Below are positions 63,336 to 64,000 of a DNA stretch of 64,000 nucleotides, in pieces. The stretch's first letter is position 1; each line of letters starts with the position of its first letter. The notes under the pieces are model-generated. The model was not told the origin of the DNA. It saw only the letters and a program-made list of their open reading frames with translations, and ran no database searches. Location: assembly GCF_001522545.3 (NCBI RefSeq), contig NC_031768.1, positions 9,569,403 to 9,633,402 on the forward strand, given 5' to 3'. Both the position numbers and the translations under genes were made by a program. This stretch comes from Parus major. Lineage: Eukaryota > Chordata > Aves > Passeriformes > Paridae.

Positions 63336-63433
63336 TTGAATCACAGACAGGAAGGACGTGAGGATGTTTAAGAGATCATTTGTCATGGAAGTTGTGTCAG
63401 CACGTGAATCCTGCAGCACCAGTGGCACCTCTG
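63336..63433 (-). other. Possible internal exon (minus strand)
   Basis: On the minus strand a pyrimidine-containing stretch ends in GACAG, followed by a 98-bp open segment and then a donor-like CAA|GTGAGC. The encoded peptide includes the segments EVPLVLQDSRAD and TNDLLNILTSFLSVIQ, an amphipathic-looking helix. The surrounding frame stays open for 78 codons (63267-63503). CAGCAG at the acceptor offers two alternative acceptors three bases apart. I do not recognise the protein family, and no partner exons were found in the window, so this is only a candidate. Confidence 0.25.
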
Positions 63434-63436
63434 CTG

Positions 63437-63790
63437 TCACAGTGATAAGAGCAAAGGCAGGTATGCTCTGTGATAAGGGACTGTGACCATGCAGCAGGAG
63501 CACCCACGTTACATGTCTGGTTTCAGTTTCATCTCGGTGTGGACTTTGCTCCTAGGTAAAAAAACCCAGACATTATCTCCAGTAGCCCAGGTGCAGACAG
63601 AAGGCAAAGCCTTGCATTGATGCACCCGACTCAGTACAGAACAGTTAATGAATTTTCCTACATAAAGGCAAGGCATGGATGGGCAATTAGGTGTGATGAA
63701 TAAGTAATTCTGTAACCTTGCTTACCCTTTTAAACAGCGTGAAGAAAAAAGGTTGCATTAGAAAGCAGAACAGAAATTGGTCTGGTGCAC
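63437..63790. other. Unique non-coding DNA
   Basis: Nothing recognised between the candidate exon and the tandem duplication. Confidence 0.5.
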
Positions 63791-63896
63791 ACAAAAGCTA
63801 ACTTGTAAGGAGAAGGGAAAAAAAAAAATATTGTGCCACTCAAACAAAAGCTAACTTGTAAGGAGAAGGGAAAAAAAAAAATATTGTGCCACTCAA
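63791..63896. repeat. Exact 53-bp tandem duplication
   Basis: Two back-to-back 53-bp units (63791-63843 and 63844-63896) are identical at every position, including an A11 run in each. They begin ACAAAAGCTAACTTG and end GTGCCACTCAA. Identity across the A run implies a very recent event or an assembly artefact. Confidence 0.95.
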
Positions 63897-64000
63897 ACAC
63901 TCTGCCTGTATTGAGAAAATGAGATCAACAGAGGATTCAGAGAGTGGCTTAAAGAGGCAACACTTAAAACAGTTAATTCACAAGTACTCAGTGGAACATA

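Noticed and set aside
1..64000. Bacterial, phage, CRISPR or operon content
   Set aside because: No clustered long ORFs, no regular direct-repeat arrays; CpG depletion plus CR1, SINE and LTR content show vertebrate nuclear DNA.

Overview
The window looks like vertebrate nuclear DNA from a songbird-type (passerine) genome. It is AT-rich, very poor in CpG, and has no dense open reading frames. It carries several CR1 LINE fragments with the avian 3' end, a tRNA-Ile/CR1 composite SINE of the TguSINE1 type known from passerines, and LTRs that resemble passerine endogenous retroviruses. No bacterial, plasmid or phage signature is present. No rRNA, functional tRNA, CRISPR array or recognisable protein-coding gene was found. 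The window is best read as intergenic DNA or the inside of a very large intron.

Layout. 1-9 kb: unique AT-rich DNA with one minus-strand SINE (about 1013-1137). 8.6-13.4 kb: the repeat-rich part, with a probable ERVL-like LTR (about 8624-9397), a minus-strand CR1 tail (9445-9632), a 0.8-kb plus-strand CR1 (10386-11175) and a compact LTR with CCAAT, TATA and AATAAA signals (about 13051-13381). Between these lie AT-rich, TAAT-rich blocks that look like conserved non-coding DNA. 13.4-35 kb: mostly featureless unique DNA with one minus-strand CR1 tail (about 29960-30235). 35.7-42 kb: a repeat-free stretch in which CpG is retained, reaching about 18 CpG in 960 bp at 39.0-39.96 kb against roughly one per kb near the window start. 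It contains a TATAAAAG box and a downstream GTAGGA donor-like site, and is the best candidate for a regulatory or promoter region. 44-49 kb: a plus-strand CR1 (44133-44645) just after a G-quadruplex-type motif, and a large LTR remnant ending at about 49041. 53.7-56.4 kb: a CR1 tail carrying a perfect hairpin, and a much older CR1 lineage fragment. 60-64 kb: a GC-rich patch, microsatellites, a possible minus-strand exon (63336-63433) and an exact 53-bp tandem duplication (63791-63896).

I saw no previously undescribed multi-gene system. The points most worth a second look are the CpG-retaining block with its possible promoter, the candidate exon near the right end, the perfect 53-bp duplication, the templated palindrome inside a CR1, and the composite SINE. 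Conservation cannot be seen from one sequence, so every call of a conserved element is inference from composition.
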